A DNA stretch of 64,000 nucleotides from Rhabdophis nuchalis (Eukaryota > Chordata > Lepidosauria > Squamata > Natricidae), in NCBI GenBank assembly GCA_039707465.1, contig CM077647.1, forward strand, positions 43,213,110 through 43,277,109. Direction: 5' to 3'. The notes under the pieces were generated by a model. It searched no databases. It was given only the letters and a program-made list of their open reading frames with translations, and was not told the origin of the DNA. Shown here piece after piece: positions 23,288-33,394 of this stretch. Both the position numbers and the translations under genes were made by a program. Each line of letters opens with the position of its first letter. Position 1 is the stretch's first letter.

Positions 23288-26155
23288 TTATACCATTTCA
23301 GACAAATGGCTGTCTAACATCTTTTTAAAGACTTCCAGGGTTGGGGCATTCACAACTGCTGGAGGCAAGCTGTTCCAGAGGTTAATTGTTCTTACTGTTA
23401 GGAAATTTCTCCTTAGTTCTAAGTTGCTTCTCTCCTTGGTTAGTTTCCACCCATTGCTCCTTGTCCTGCCCCCAGGTGTCTTGGAGAAAAGTTTGACTCC
23501 CTCTTCTTTGTGGCACCCTCTGAGATATCGGAACACTGCTATCATGTCTCCCCTGGTCCTTCTCTTCATCAAACTAGACATACCCAGTTCCTGCAGCCGT
23601 TCTTCATATGTCTTAGTCTCCAGTCCTCTAATCATCTTGGTTGCTCTTCTTTGCACTCTTTCCAGAGTCTCCACGTCTTTTCTACATCGTGGCGACCAAA
23701 ACTGTATGCAGTATTCCAAGTGTGGCCTTACCAAGGCACTATACAGTGGCATTAACACTTCACGCGATCTAGATTCTATCCCTCTGTTGATGCAGCCTAG
23801 AACTGTGTTGGCTTTTTTGGCAGCTGCTGCACACTGCTGGCTCATATTTAAATGGTTGTCCACTAGGATTCCGAGATCCCTCTCACAGTTGCTACTATTG
23901 AGCAAGGTACCACCTATACTGTACTTGTGCATTTGGTTTTTCTTGCCTATATGTAGGACCTTACTTTTTTCACAATTGAATTTCATTTTATTAGACAGTG
24001 CCCAATGTTCAAGTTTGTCTAGATCCTTCTGTATCTTAAGCCTATCTTCTGGAGTGTTGGCTATTCCTGCCAGCTTGGTGTCGTCTGCGAATTTGATGAG
24101 TTCCCCATTTATCCCCTCATCCAAATCGTTGATGAAGATGTTAAAGAGTACTGGGCCTAAAACAGAGCCTTGGGGGACTCCACTGCATACTTCCTTCCAT
24201 GTAGATGCAGTTCCATTGAGGACTACACGTTGAGTGCGGTTGGTCAGCCAGTTACGAATCCATTTGGTGGTGGTGCTGTCTAACCCACAATTTTCTACTT
24301 TATCTAATAGTAGGTTATGGTCTACTTTATCAAATGCCTTACTGAAGTCCAGGTAAATTATATCAACAGCATTCCTCTGGTCCACTGATTTTGTTACTTT
24401 GTCAAAGAATGCAATTAGATTTGTCTGGCATGATCTGTTTTTGACAAACCCATGTTGGCTTTTGGCTATTACTTTGTTTGCTTCTAGGTGTTCACTTATT
24501 TGTTGTTTAATTATCTTTTCCAGAATCTTTCCTGGTATTGAGGTCAGGCTGATGGGTCTATAGTTTCCTGGATCTGTTTTTTTTCCTTTTTTGAAAATGG
24601 GAACCACATCTGCTCTTTTCCAGTCTTCTGGCAGTTCCCCGGTGCTCCAGGATCTCTGAAAGATATAGTTCAGTGGTTCTGAGATCTCGTCTGCCAGTTC
24701 CTTCAGAACCCTGGGGTGTAATCCATCCGGTCCTGGTGATTTGAACTCGTCCAGGGCAGACAGGTGCTCACTTACCATTTTCTTCTCTATTTCAACTTGT
24801 GTTCCTAATCTGATATTTGTGGTGCTGTTTTTGATTGATTGGACTGTTTTATCCCTTTGTGTAAAGACAGATGCAAAGAAAGAGTTAAATAGTTCTGCTT
24901 TCTCCCTGTTGCTTATCATCTTCTTGCCATTTTCTCCCAGCAGTGGACCAATTGTTTCCTTAACTTTTTTCTTATTTTTAACATGTTGGAAGAAGCTTTT
25001 TTTGTTATTTTTTACTTTTTTGGCAAGCCTTTCTTCATTGTGAGCCTTAGCTTTCCTCACTTCATCTTTACAGGCTCGGGCTATTTGCTGATATTTTGCC
25101 TTGGTTATGTCCCCCTTTTTCCACTTTTTATATTTATCCTTTTTGTCTTTCAATTTGTCAGAGAGTTCTTTATGCAGCCATGCTGGTTTCTTTTGGGAAC
25201 TGTTATTTTTCTTCTTCATTGGTATTGCGCTGGACTGGGCTTTTATAATCTCATTTTTCAAAATTTCCCAAGCTTCTTGAGTTGTTTTCCCCTTGAGGAT
25301 TCTCATCCATGGAATCCTTCCCAAGCTCTCTCTGAGTTTGTTGAAATTAGCTCTCTTGAAGTCTAAGACTCTAGTTTGACTTTGTTCAACTACTTTTGTT
25401 TGCATAATGTTGAATTCCAGTATTTCATGATCGCTTGCCCCCAAAGTTCCTGTAGCTTCTACACCTTCTATCATTTCCTCTCTGTTAGTGAGAATTAAGT
25501 CCAATATTGCTGATCCCCTTGTTCCCTTCTCTACCTTTTGGGAAACAAAGTTGTCTGCTAGGTTTGTTAGGAACCTGTTGGATCTTCCACTTGGTGCAGA
25601 GTTTGTTTCCCAATTGATGTCGGGGTAGTTAAAATCTCCCATTACTATTGCAGTGTGCTTCCTACATACCTTAGTTAGCTGGTTAGCAAAAAGTACATCC
25701 ACTTCCTCTGCTTGGTTGGGTGGCCTGTAGTATAGACCTATGACAATATCATTCCCCCCCCAACCTTTAATATTGACCCAAATACATTCAAGATAGTTCT
25801 CATCATTGTTGTGCTCTATTTCTGTAGAGATGTAATTATTTCTTATATATAGTGCAACTCCACCTCCTCTTTTATTTGGTCTATTTCTTTTAAATAATTT
25901 AAATCCTTCTAGCTGTATGTTCCATTTGTGGGTTTCATCCCACCAAGTTTCTGTAATGGCAACAATATCGTATCTGCCCTCATTTACTTGAATTTCTAAT
26001 TCACCCTGTTTATTCCTCATACTCTGTGCATTGGTGTATAGACATTTGTGTCCATTTTGATTGACCCTGTGTTTTCTGTCTACGAAACCTGTGTTATGCC
26101 TGACTATGGTTCTCTTTGCCCCTATTTCTTTGCCAGTTGTATGGTTCATGTACAT
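23288..26155 (-). CDS. CR1 ORF2: endonuclease-reverse transcriptase, 955 aa
   Basis: This replication enzyme nicks target DNA and copies the element RNA from the nick (target-primed reverse transcription). An AP-type endonuclease occupies about residues 36-250, with N42 in YTNAQS, E69 in AITETWW, MGDFNYPDINW at 172-182 and the terminal SDH at 241-243. The RT occupies about residues 470-760: SPGPDGLHPRVLK at 473, DWKRADVVPIFKKG at 511, first catalytic Asp in YLDFSKAFDKVDH at 601, GVPQGSVLGP at 659 and FADDTKL at 689. The C-terminal region has the CR1-type LWNSLPPAVV. All visible catalytic residues are intact and the length is normal for CR1. The first methionine may not be the true start, as the frame could be entered from upstream. 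Confidence 0.93.
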   Translation of the reverse strand: MYMNHTTGKEIGAKRTIVRHNTGFVDRKHRVNQNGHKCLYTNAQSMRNKQGELEIQVNEGRYDIVAITETWWDETHKWNIQLEGFKLFKRNRPNKRGGGVALYIRNNYISTEIEHNNDENYLECIWVNIKGWGGNDIVIGLYYRPPNQAEEVDVLFANQLTKVCRKHTAIVMGDFNYPDINWETNSAPSGRSNRFLTNLADNFVSQKVEKGTRGSAILDLILTNREEMIEGVEATGTLGASDHEILEFNIMQTKVVEQSQTRVLDFKRANFNKLRESLGRIPWMRILKGKTTQEAWEILKNEIIKAQSSAIPMKKKNNSSQKKPAWLHKELSDKLKDKKDKYKKWKKGDITKAKYQQIARACKDEVRKAKAHNEERLAKKVKNNKKSFFQHVKNKKKVKETIGPLLGENGKKMISNREKAELFNSFFASVFTQRDKTVQSIKNSTTNIRLGTQVEIEKKMVSEHLSALDEFKSPGPDGLHPRVLKELADEISEPLNYIFQRSWSTGELPEDWKRADVVPIFKKGKKTDPGNYRPISLTSIPGKILEKIIKQQISEHLEANKVIAKSQHGFVKNRSCQTNLIAFFDKVTKSVDQRNAVDIIYLDFSKAFDKVDHNLLLDKVENCGLDSTTTKWIRNWLTNRTQRVVLNGTASTWKEVCSGVPQGSVLGPVLFNIFINDLDEGINGELIKFADDTKLAGIANTPEDRLKIQKDLDKLEHWALSNKMKFNCEKSKVLHIGKKNQMHKYSIGGTLLNSSNCERDLGILVDNHLNMSQQCAAAAKKANTVLGCINRGIESRSREVLMPLYSALVRPHLEYCIQFWSPRCRKDVETLERVQRRATKMIRGLETKTYEERLQELGMSSLMKRRTRGDMIAVFRYLRGCHKEEGVKLFSKTPGGRTRSNGWKLTKERSNLELRRNFLTVRTINLWNSLPPAVVNAPTLEVFKKMLDSHLSEMV

Positions 26156-26313
26156 GGTATGGCACCCACTGTTAATTGTTTGGTTTTGCTTGACAGCAGT
26201 GTTGATAATATTACCTGCACAATTATCTATGTTACACGCACTGATAACCCTATGAATTTTAGTTTGCTGGGGACAGAAATATTCTTTATCTATTGATTCT
26301 CTGTCCCCACTAT

Positions 26314-27342
26314 TCAGTTTAAATGTTTAGCCAGGAAATCTGTGAATTTAGTGCCAAGTAACTCAGTCCCTTTCTTGGATGGGTGCAAACCATCTCTTTT
26401 GTACAGTTTATCATTGGACCAGCTGCAGGCATCATGACTAATAAGACCAAAGCCTTCCTTTTTACACCACTCCTTTAGCCACACATTAAACTCTGCTATG
26501 CGCTGGCCCTTTCCTTTTTGTTCCTTGTATACTGGTATAACCTCTGAGAAGATAAGCCTACAACCTGTACTACTAAGTTCGTACCCCAAACTCTGGAAAT
26601 CATTCTGCACAGAAGCTACATCTTTTTGGGACAGATCATTTGTGCCAAGATGTATAATAGCATCAACTTCACAGTCCTTACTTGCATTCGTGACTATCTT
26701 AAGAATACGCCTCTTGTCTCTGCTGGCTGTAGCACCCGGTAAACATCTGACATCTTTCAAAACCTCCATATCCTTACCTAAGTTTACATCTCTTACGATT
26801 GAGTCACCAATCAGGAGGTGACTTCTCTTTTTGGGTACCTTGCTCTTGTTGTGTGACTGATGCATGATCCCTGGTTCACACTTTTGCATTTCTGAAGTAG
26901 GTTCTTCACTTTGGACCACAATCCGCTGCTTATTTGAGTCGTCATTATTACCTTGACCTGTCACTTTAGTGTCCCCATTAAGATCAGCAAGGGCGCTATA
27001 TCTGTTATGCTGGGACACAGCGAAAGTTTTGTGTTTGTGGGTCACAGCTCTCACCCTGCCAGATCCCACAGTTGTCCAGGCTGCTCTTCTTCTGTGGGAT
27101 CTTTGCGGTAGGGGAGGCTGGTAGTGTGGCATCTCCACAGGGTGGAGTGGCCGAATTGGACACTTAATTTCTGCCTGGAGATCACAAATTACAGATTCAA
27201 GATATGTTATGTGTCTATGTAATCTATTAATTTGTCTGCAAGGGGGACAGTATCCAAATTTGAAAAGAGTACTGCGGAAGACAGGTGCAAAACAGTTATT
27301 ACATTGAACTAAGCCAGTCATTTTGAAATAAAATACAATCAC
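26314..27342 (-). CDS. CR1 ORF1: zinc-binding and esterase protein, 342 aa
   Basis: Probable RNA-binding/chaperone partner of ORF2. The N-terminus has CNNC at residues 14-17 and CPPC at 32-35, a paired CxxC zinc site, followed by a short helical stretch. A basic, low-complexity linker spans about residues 65-170. The C-terminal SGNH/GDSL-type esterase domain, known in CR1-like ORF1 proteins, keeps its blocks: LLIGDSIVRD (Ser181), HLGTNDLS (233-236 GTND) and RDGLHPS (Asp317, His320). Met8 (27,321), just before the zinc site, is an alternative start. The frame is uninterrupted. The role of the esterase in retrotransposition is not established. Confidence 0.88.
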   Translation of the reverse strand: MIVFYFKMTGLVQCNNCFAPVFRSTLFKFGYCPPCRQINRLHRHITYLESVICDLQAEIKCPIRPLHPVEMPHYQPPLPQRSHRRRAAWTTVGSGRVRAVTHKHKTFAVSQHNRYSALADLNGDTKVTGQGNNDDSNKQRIVVQSEEPTSEMQKCEPGIMHQSHNKSKVPKKRSHLLIGDSIVRDVNLGKDMEVLKDVRCLPGATASRDKRRILKIVTNASKDCEVDAIIHLGTNDLSQKDVASVQNDFQSLGYELSSTGCRLIFSEVIPVYKEQKGKGQRIAEFNVWLKEWCKKEGFGLISHDACSWSNDKLYKRDGLHPSKKGTELLGTKFTDFLAKHLN

Positions 27343-27400
27343 AGTCTTAAGCGCACAAATCTAGAATGTATTATTTCTTTTACCTTTCTCTTTCCCCCCT

Positions 27401-27710
27401 GCACACAGCCAGAAACTCCTCCCTTTAGCCACAAGTAGTTCAAAATGGGGAAGTCTTTACCTTTCTTCCCCCTGCACACAGCCAGAAACTCCTCCCTTTA
27501 GCCTCAAGTGGTTCAAAATGGGGAAATCTTTACCTTCCTTCCCCCCTGCACACAGCCAGAAACTCCTCCCTTTAGCCTCAAGTGGTTCAAAATGGGGAAA
27601 TCTTTACCTTCCTTCCCCCCTGCACACAGCCAGAAACTCCTCCCTTTAGCCTCAAGTGGTTCAAAATGGGGAAATCTTTACCTTTCTTTCCCCCTGCACA
27701 CAGCCAGAAA
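27401..27710 (-). repeat. CR1 5'-region tandem array A, 73-74-bp unit
   Basis: gcacacagccagaaa recurs at 27,401, 27,474, 27,548, 27,622 and 27,696, giving four full units and a truncated fifth. Units are nearly identical apart from the first. On the element's sense strand each full unit carries ccccattttgaacc, which includes CCATTTT, a match to the YY1 core. It lies between array B and ORF1, where an internal promoter is expected. Confidence 0.92.
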
Positions 27711-27971
27711 TCAGTTCCAGGAAAAGTTCAAATGAAACAGCCACTACTTACTGCTCCTTTTTGTGTCTTTAAATCCCCCCTCCAAAAGAGCCTCCAATCA
27801 GCTCCAGGAAAAGTTCAAATGAAACAGCCACTACTTACTGTTCCTTTTTGTGTCTTTAAATCCCCCCTCCAAAAGAGCCTCCAATCAGCTCCAGGAAAAG
27901 TTCAAATGAAACAGCCACTACTTACTGTTCCTTTTTGTGTCTTTAAATCCCCCCTCCAAAAGAGCCTCCAA
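27711..27971 (-). repeat. CR1 5'-region tandem array B, 87-bp unit x3
   Basis: tcag(t/c)tccaggaaaag starts units at 27,711, 27,798 and 27,885, and the third ends at 27,971. Units differ by one or two bases. The sense strand reads gggggatttaaagacacaaa, AT-rich with a TATA-like core. Because 87 is a multiple of three, an antisense 134-codon frame runs through the array. That frame is an artefact. Confidence 0.92.
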
Positions 27972-27972
27972 T

Positions 27973-29033
27973 CGAGGTTTCTTTGATCACACTGAAAGGA
28001 GATTTTGTGGAAATCTTTAGCATGTTTCTTGCATTGTTTTTGTTATTGATTCTACCTTCTCACTCCTCTTTATTTTCTACTTTGTCATTTTACTTCTGTT
28101 CCCTAAGAATGTTCTAAGAAACCAGGAAAGATAAATCAGACTTGAAAGCTCTTACTGTATGTGGGCCTAACTTACACTCATGAATGTAAGTCTGTCAGTG
28201 GTGGGTTCCTACCAGTTCACAAAGATTCACCATTTTGCTTTTAAAAAGTAATATAATTTTGAAGAAAAAACCATGATATAAACCCTGGAAACTATTGATA
28301 ATATGGTTATTGTTGAAATAAAGAAGAAATAGGCCACTTTGGTTGTCAATTGGGAAAACAAATGCCAGGTACGGGCCTTCAGTATCTACTTTTAGTTGTA
28401 TAGTGCCTTAATATGAGGAATGTTTACAATATTAGAAATAGTCTTCTTCGTTTTCATTAGAAAACGGGGGGAAAAGATAATTTTATATACTTTCAGCCTA
28501 TTGTAGCTATTCCATCACGCACAATTCCTATTTTTCATTTACTTCAACAAGATGATGAGTATCCAGAGTCAATTTTCCTAAGAGTCCTCTCATACTATCA
28601 TGGATAAATGTCATGTTCCCTGGTTCTATTCATCCGCTAATGAAAACAAACCAACTGGCAACTTCACCTTGCTGATTGCTTTCCCCGCTGCTAAGATAAT
28701 TTGAGCAGTTTAAATGAAGGGTTTGGACATTACTGAAATGGATGGGAACGGGATAAGCTGGAAATATTTCTGACCTACTTCAATACATCCTAAACTCAGT
28801 TAGTTTATTTCTTAAAACATGTTCTCCAATACACAATATTTCTGTCAGCCTAGCTATGAATTTGACAGAGAAGTGCAGCTTCCCCAATCCAGCACTATCC
28901 AGATATGTTGGATAATTTCAATCAATAGGAACTTTCTCAAGCTGGCTGGAATGATGGGAGTTGGTCCAGCACATCTCAATGCATCAGTTAGGTTACAATA
29001 TGTGTATATGTGTTGCAACATCTGGAGCAATAA
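27973..29033. other. Non-coding stretch with a short dispersed repeat at 28,196
   Basis: Starts at the 5' flank of the CR1. At about 28,196 cagtggtgggttcctaccag opens a copy of the dispersed family also seen at 16,505, 38,619 and 47,184. Its far end is not visible. The remainder has no ORF with a domain. Confidence 0.5.
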
Positions 29034-29993
29034 TAAATAATAATAATAAATTCGAATTTATTAACCGCTCCCTCTCCCCACAGGGACCCGGGGCGGTGCA
29101 CAGGAGGAACTAAAAACAATATAAACAATAAATACAAAAATACATACTTTAAAACACAATTAAACAATATTATCCCGTGCTAAAAATAATTAAAAACCCA
29201 TTAAAATACATTTGAAATCTATAGACAGAGAGACTATCCAAGGCCGGCCAGTCGAAAGAAATGGGTCTTCAATTTCGTACGGAAGGAGCGGAGGTCAGTG
29301 GTCGTTCTGATATCGGGGGGAAGGTCGTTCCAGAGGGCCGGGCCCGCCACAGAGAGAGCCCTTCCCCTGGGCGTCGCCCGCTGACAAAGTCTAGTGGACG
29401 GCACCCGGAGAAGTCCCTCTCTGTGGGAGCGAATCGGCCGTGAGGATGTATGGGGCAGGATCCGATCCCGCAGATAGCTAGGTCCCGAGCCATGGAGCGC
29501 CTTGAAGATGATAATTAGCACCTTGAAGCGCACCCGGAAGACGACAGGCAGCCAGTGCAGCTCGCGCAAGAGCGGTGTAACGTGGGTGAACCTAGTGGTC
29601 CCCATAATTGCTCGCGCGGCTGCATTCTGAACTAACTGAAGCCTCCGGGTGCACCTCAAGGGAAGCCCCATGTAGAGAGAGTTACAATAGTCCAGTCGGG
29701 ATGTCACGAGGGCATGAGTGACTGTGCGAAGGGCGTCCCGATCCAATAGGGGGCGCAATTGGCGAACCAGGCGAACCTGGTAAAACGCCCTCCTGGCCAC
29801 GGCTGTCACTTGCTCTTCCATAGACAGCCGGGTATCCAGGAGGACACCCAAATTGCGCGCCCCATCCACAGGGGCAAGATGTTCGCCCCCTATGGCCAGC
29901 GTTGGAGAGAGCTGGTTGAATCGGGCAGCCGGAAACCACAGCCACTCGGTCTTGGTCGGGTTGAGCTTGAGTCCGCTACTTCCCATCCATCAA
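29034..29993 (-). mobile_element. 5'-truncated L2-clade LINE, copy 2
   Basis: Minus-strand L2 fragment: a tail of ATA-type repeats at 29,034-29,050, a 3' UTR containing accgccccgggtccctgtgg on the sense strand, and an open RT C-terminus. It stops abruptly at 29,993 inside the palm-thumb region. It is closely related to copies at 6,992 and 34,619 but has a different tail repeat from the first. Confidence 0.88.
29234..29986 (-). pseudogene. L2 RT C-terminal fragment, copy 2
   Basis: 250 open codons from MGSSGLKLNPTKTEWLWF to the stop after FFRLAGLG. The catalytic YADD box is missing, because truncation falls just after it. Residues differ at only a handful of positions from the copy at 7,006-7,920. 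Not functional on its own. Confidence 0.85.
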
Positions 29994-30458
29994 GCTTTAT
30001 ACAGGCATGAAACCAATCTCACTAACCATTAACTCAACCTAGCCTATATTTACAGGAATTGATAATTCATGTACACTAAAGTGAAAAACTTGAATATAAC
30101 ATAGTATAAAATATTTAATGAAAAATAACAATAAATGAAAATATCCTGGACCATAATCACAGTAATTGTTAATCAATTAACCACACAGCTTTCAATCTGA
30201 ACAAATTAAACATGCATTTGGTTGCATATAAATACAAAAGGTAATTGAAAGAGTTTTATAAAATGATTAACTCATGAATGTTGCAATTAGATGTTACAAT
30301 TGTGAATACAACTCAGCAAATTTAGTGTGAGCATTTGAGCAAATTCCTCTTGTAGAAAGGCCATACTCTTTCTTAAACCTTCTGAAAACTGTTAGCAAGA
30401 TGGAATTTTCCATGAACCAAAAATACAAATGTTTCCTAATTAAGCTCATTCACCTACT
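29994..30458. other. AT-rich spacer between L2 and Gypsy element
   Basis: No ORF or repeat of note. It separates the truncated L2 from the left (3') LTR of the Gypsy element. Confidence 0.55.
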
Positions 30459-30571
30459 CTTAGATCGGGTCAAGGAACTGACCAATCATAATAGCCCCAC
30501 ATTTGACCAACTGACCAATCAGAACAGCCCCGCAGTTTACCAATCAGGTTAAACTGTGAGCCCACTGCTGA
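30459..30571 (-). repeat. Gypsy 3' LTR with internal deletion
   Basis: Shares both ends with the 5' LTR (ttagatcgggtcaagga and ggttaaactgtgagccc). About 116 bases are missing between tcaagga and ctgaccaatca. It abuts the polypurine tract at about 30,572. Confidence 0.8.
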
Positions 30572-30859
30572 GCCCCCCTCTCCTCCTGGATTGGTCAATT
30601 CTCTTCGTGACATAGTCACTAAGGTAGGCAGGGCTATGTGTGGTGCACCCGGACCTGCGCACTTCAGTTGGCTGCTGAACTTCAGTCAGGTCAGACGGGC
30701 CTGTTGACTCTGCAGCTCCACCTGATGGAAGTTGCTGGAAGTTCTCAGCAGTCACGGCTGGAGCTTCTGGAGTGGCCCGCTCGGAGCTCGCTGTGGATTA
30801 GCAGCTTGCTCAGATGAGTACCAGTTCATATGTGATGTGCTGATAGAGTAGGTAGTGGT

Positions 30860-31418
30860 CTATGCATGTTTGCCAGTCGCCAGTGGTCAGCTTGGCTAAT
30901 GCTTCCTTGGCTGATCTTACCGCCTGTTCGGCCTGCCCATTACTGGCCAGGTGGTAAGGTGCGATGAGGACATGTCTGATCCCTAAGTTGGCTAAATATG
31001 TTTTGAACTATAAGGCCGTGAATTGTGTCCCATTGTCCAATACTAGCGTGTCTGGCAGCCTGTGTGTGGCAAAAAGCTTCCAGAGGGCCTTAATGACTGT
31101 TTCTGCTGTGGTGGTTTTCATGAGGATAATTTTCAACCACTTGGAATATGTGTAAACCGCTACCATGAATGTTTGCCCATGAAATGGCCTGGTAAAATCT
31201 ATGGGTACCTTAGCCCATGGTGATTGGGGCCGCTCCCATTCTTTGGCCGGAGCTTCCAAGGGTGCAGGTCTCGAAACTTGGCAGGGTGTGCAGGTGGCTA
31301 CCCACTCCTCTATGTCTTTGTCCATGTTGGGCCACCACACGTAGCTCCTGGCCAGTGCCTTCATTCTAGCCATCCCCGGGTGCCTCTCATGTAGTGCCTC
31401 TAGGATAGCCCTGTGCAA
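30860..31418 (-). pseudogene. Gypsy integrase (partial)
   Basis: Frame 31,418-31,008 carries HERHPGMARMKALARSYVWW and CTPCQ (end of the zinc-binding domain), VPIDFTRPFHGQTFMVAV (first acidic residue) and PDTLVLDNGTQFTA (second). The third acidic residue appears downstream in another frame, in SNGQAEQAV near 30,930. This is the DDE integrase that would insert element DNA. It is frameshifted, and no C-terminal domain is clear. Confidence 0.82.
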
Positions 31419-31844
31419 TTTTTCTGGTACTACAACTCTGTCCCCCCCATAACAAACATCCCTGAATTACCGACAATTCATCCCGCTTGTTTGCAAACCC
31501 TTTAAAATGTGGTTCCCCAGATGACTTCGGCCACCCCCTCCATACCCAGCTCATCACTTGCTTAAGTAAATTGTCTTTAGCCATATGGCTAGCTACCTCA
31601 CATGATGAAACTGGGCTGGGGCCACACAGTCAATCATGAGTACTAAGGTGTCCAGTGTAGGGTCCTGTAAAATGTCCGGGGGCAGCAGCTCAGTGTGTCC
31701 ACATGTCCAAGGGAGCCCCAGGACAGTGGATGAACCTGTAGCTGTACACTGCCAGGAACACAGTCCACCTCATCATTCATGGGGAAAGGGAGGCTGGAGT
31801 GGATCTATTGCTGGCTAGTAAGCCCAAGAGCAGCTTGTGGTCAG

Positions 31845-32918
31845 TTATAAGTTCAAAGTCTTGACCATAGGATTATTCATGGAACCTCTTGACTCCGGCC
31901 ACAATAGCCAGGGCTTCGTGGTCAAGCTGGCTATAATTCCGCTTGGTGGGGGACAATGTCCTTGAGTAGTAGGCAATAGTTGCCTCAGTTCTGTTTGGCA
32001 TGCGGTGGCTGAGGACGGCTCTAACCCCATAAGGAGGTGTTGCAGGTCAGGATGAGTGGGAGGGTCTGGCTGTACTGAACGAGGAAAGAGTCCATTGAGA
32101 GTAAGTCTTTAACTGCTGCAAAGGTGTCGGCTTCCTGCTTTCCCCAGGACCAGGTGGCGTTCTTGGCCAGGAGCCGGTGGAGTGGCTCACCAACAGTGGC
32201 TTTCTGTTTTAGAAAGACACTGTAAAAATTAAGTAGTCTGAGGAATGCTTGCAGCTCTGCCTGGTTTTTTGGCATGGGGGCACCCCTGATAGCCTTAACT
32301 TTTTTCAGTCGGGTGAATCCCAGAGCCATCTATGAGGTAACCGAGGAATTCTACCCTGGGTACATAAATTTTACATTTTTCTTTTTTGAGGCGGAGGCTT
32401 GCGTCTTTAATTCTGCTGAGAACCATGCTCAGCCTTTTAAATAATTGCACCCTGTCTTTGACCGAAACCAAGATGCCGTCGAAATAGGGGACGACTCCTG
32501 GGATCCCCTGTAACATGTGTTCCATGATGCTTTGGAACAGTCTAGGGGCGATACTAACTCCGAATTGTAATCGGGTGCATTTAAAGGCTCCCCTGTGAGT
32601 TACTATGGTTTGCGCCTCTGCCGCAGTGCCATCTACTGGCAGTTGCTGGTATGCTTGAGTTAGGTCTAATTTGGCGAAGACCTTTCCCAGGCCCAGCAAA
32701 TGCAGTAAGTGCTGTACAACGGGCACTGGGTAAGCACTTTGCTGTAGGGCGATGTTCAGGGTACAAGGGTAGTCCATGCATATGTGGATTGACCCATCTG
32801 GTTTGACCGGGGTGACGATAGGCGTCTCCCAGCAGGCATGATTGACTGGCTCTAAGATCCTCTGAGCAATCAATTTATCCAATTCCGCATTGATTTTGGG
32901 GCCGAAGGCAAAAGGCAC
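31845..32918 (-). pseudogene. Gypsy reverse transcriptase-RNase H (damaged active site)
   Basis: The RT frame from 32,918 carries ELDKLIAQRILEPV, the fingers region CMDYPCTLN, KLDLTQAYQQLPVD (first catalytic Asp), LQFGVSIAPRLFQSIM, and YFDGILVSV in place of the usual YxDDILV, so one catalytic Asp has become Gly. It then reads FLGYLIDGSGIHP. A second frame (32,329-32,021) holds the connection, KKVKAIRGAPMPKNQAELQA, FLRLLNFYSVFL and the start of RNase H. The frame change and the YFDG substitution both argue against activity. Confidence 0.85.
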
Positions 32919-33394
32919 CCTCCGGGGCTTGAGCCAAATTGGGTCAATTTTAGGGTCTAGATTAAATGAAATAGGGGTCTGAAGACTTCCTTGAATTCCT
33001 TGAACAGTTCAGCATAGTCTTCCCTATTTCTCCAGTAGCTTGTAGGTCGTGGACTTGGGTGATTTCCAGTCCCAGGGCCTCAAGCCAGTCCAGTCCCAGC
33101 AGGCTTTGCAGTCTATTCTTGACCAACATGATAGGTAGCCTTGCCTTGAATCCCTCGTGCTCGACCGTAAAGACACCTTAAGATTTTTGTGTACCTTTGT
33201 GTGGATTTGGCCGATGGACATGTGGATGGTGGGTCAGGGGTAGTCTCCGGTGCGAATTTGCTGGACTTGGCAAGCCCTCTGTTCTGGTCTCTGTGTGGAT
33301 GGCTTTGTTCGGGATGGCCATTGCGTTGAGGAGTGCTCGGTCGGCTGCCAGGGTGTCGTAGGTCATTCTGAGGGTCGGTTGCTCCTGCAGACCC

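Larger units (their letters stand above)
23211..27972 (-). mobile_element. Apparently full-length CR1 LINE
   Basis: A minus-strand LINE of about 4.76 kb. Order: 5' region of two tandem arrays (27,972 to 27,401), ORF1 (27,342-26,314), a spacer of about 158 bases, ORF2 (26,155-23,288), a short 3' UTR, and a 3' terminal repeat of TATTG units (plus-strand acaatacaatacaatacaat near 23,211-23,228). Both ORFs are uninterrupted and keep the catalytic residues. This is the only element in the window that looks coding-competent. The 3' end matches the CR1 fragment at 1,085-1,393. Target duplications are not evident, which is usual for CR1. Confidence 0.92.

Noticed and set aside
23424..24233. 269-codon plus-strand ORF
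   Set aside because: Shadow of the CR1 ORF2 on the opposite strand; no domain of its own.
27401..27971. CRISPR-like array
   Set aside because: The units are contiguous tandem repeats without spacers, and belong to a LINE in a vertebrate genome.
27508..27986. 75- and 134-codon plus-strand ORFs with repeating peptide units
   Set aside because: They run antisense through the CR1 5' tandem arrays. The 87-bp unit is a multiple of three, so the frame stays open by arithmetic.
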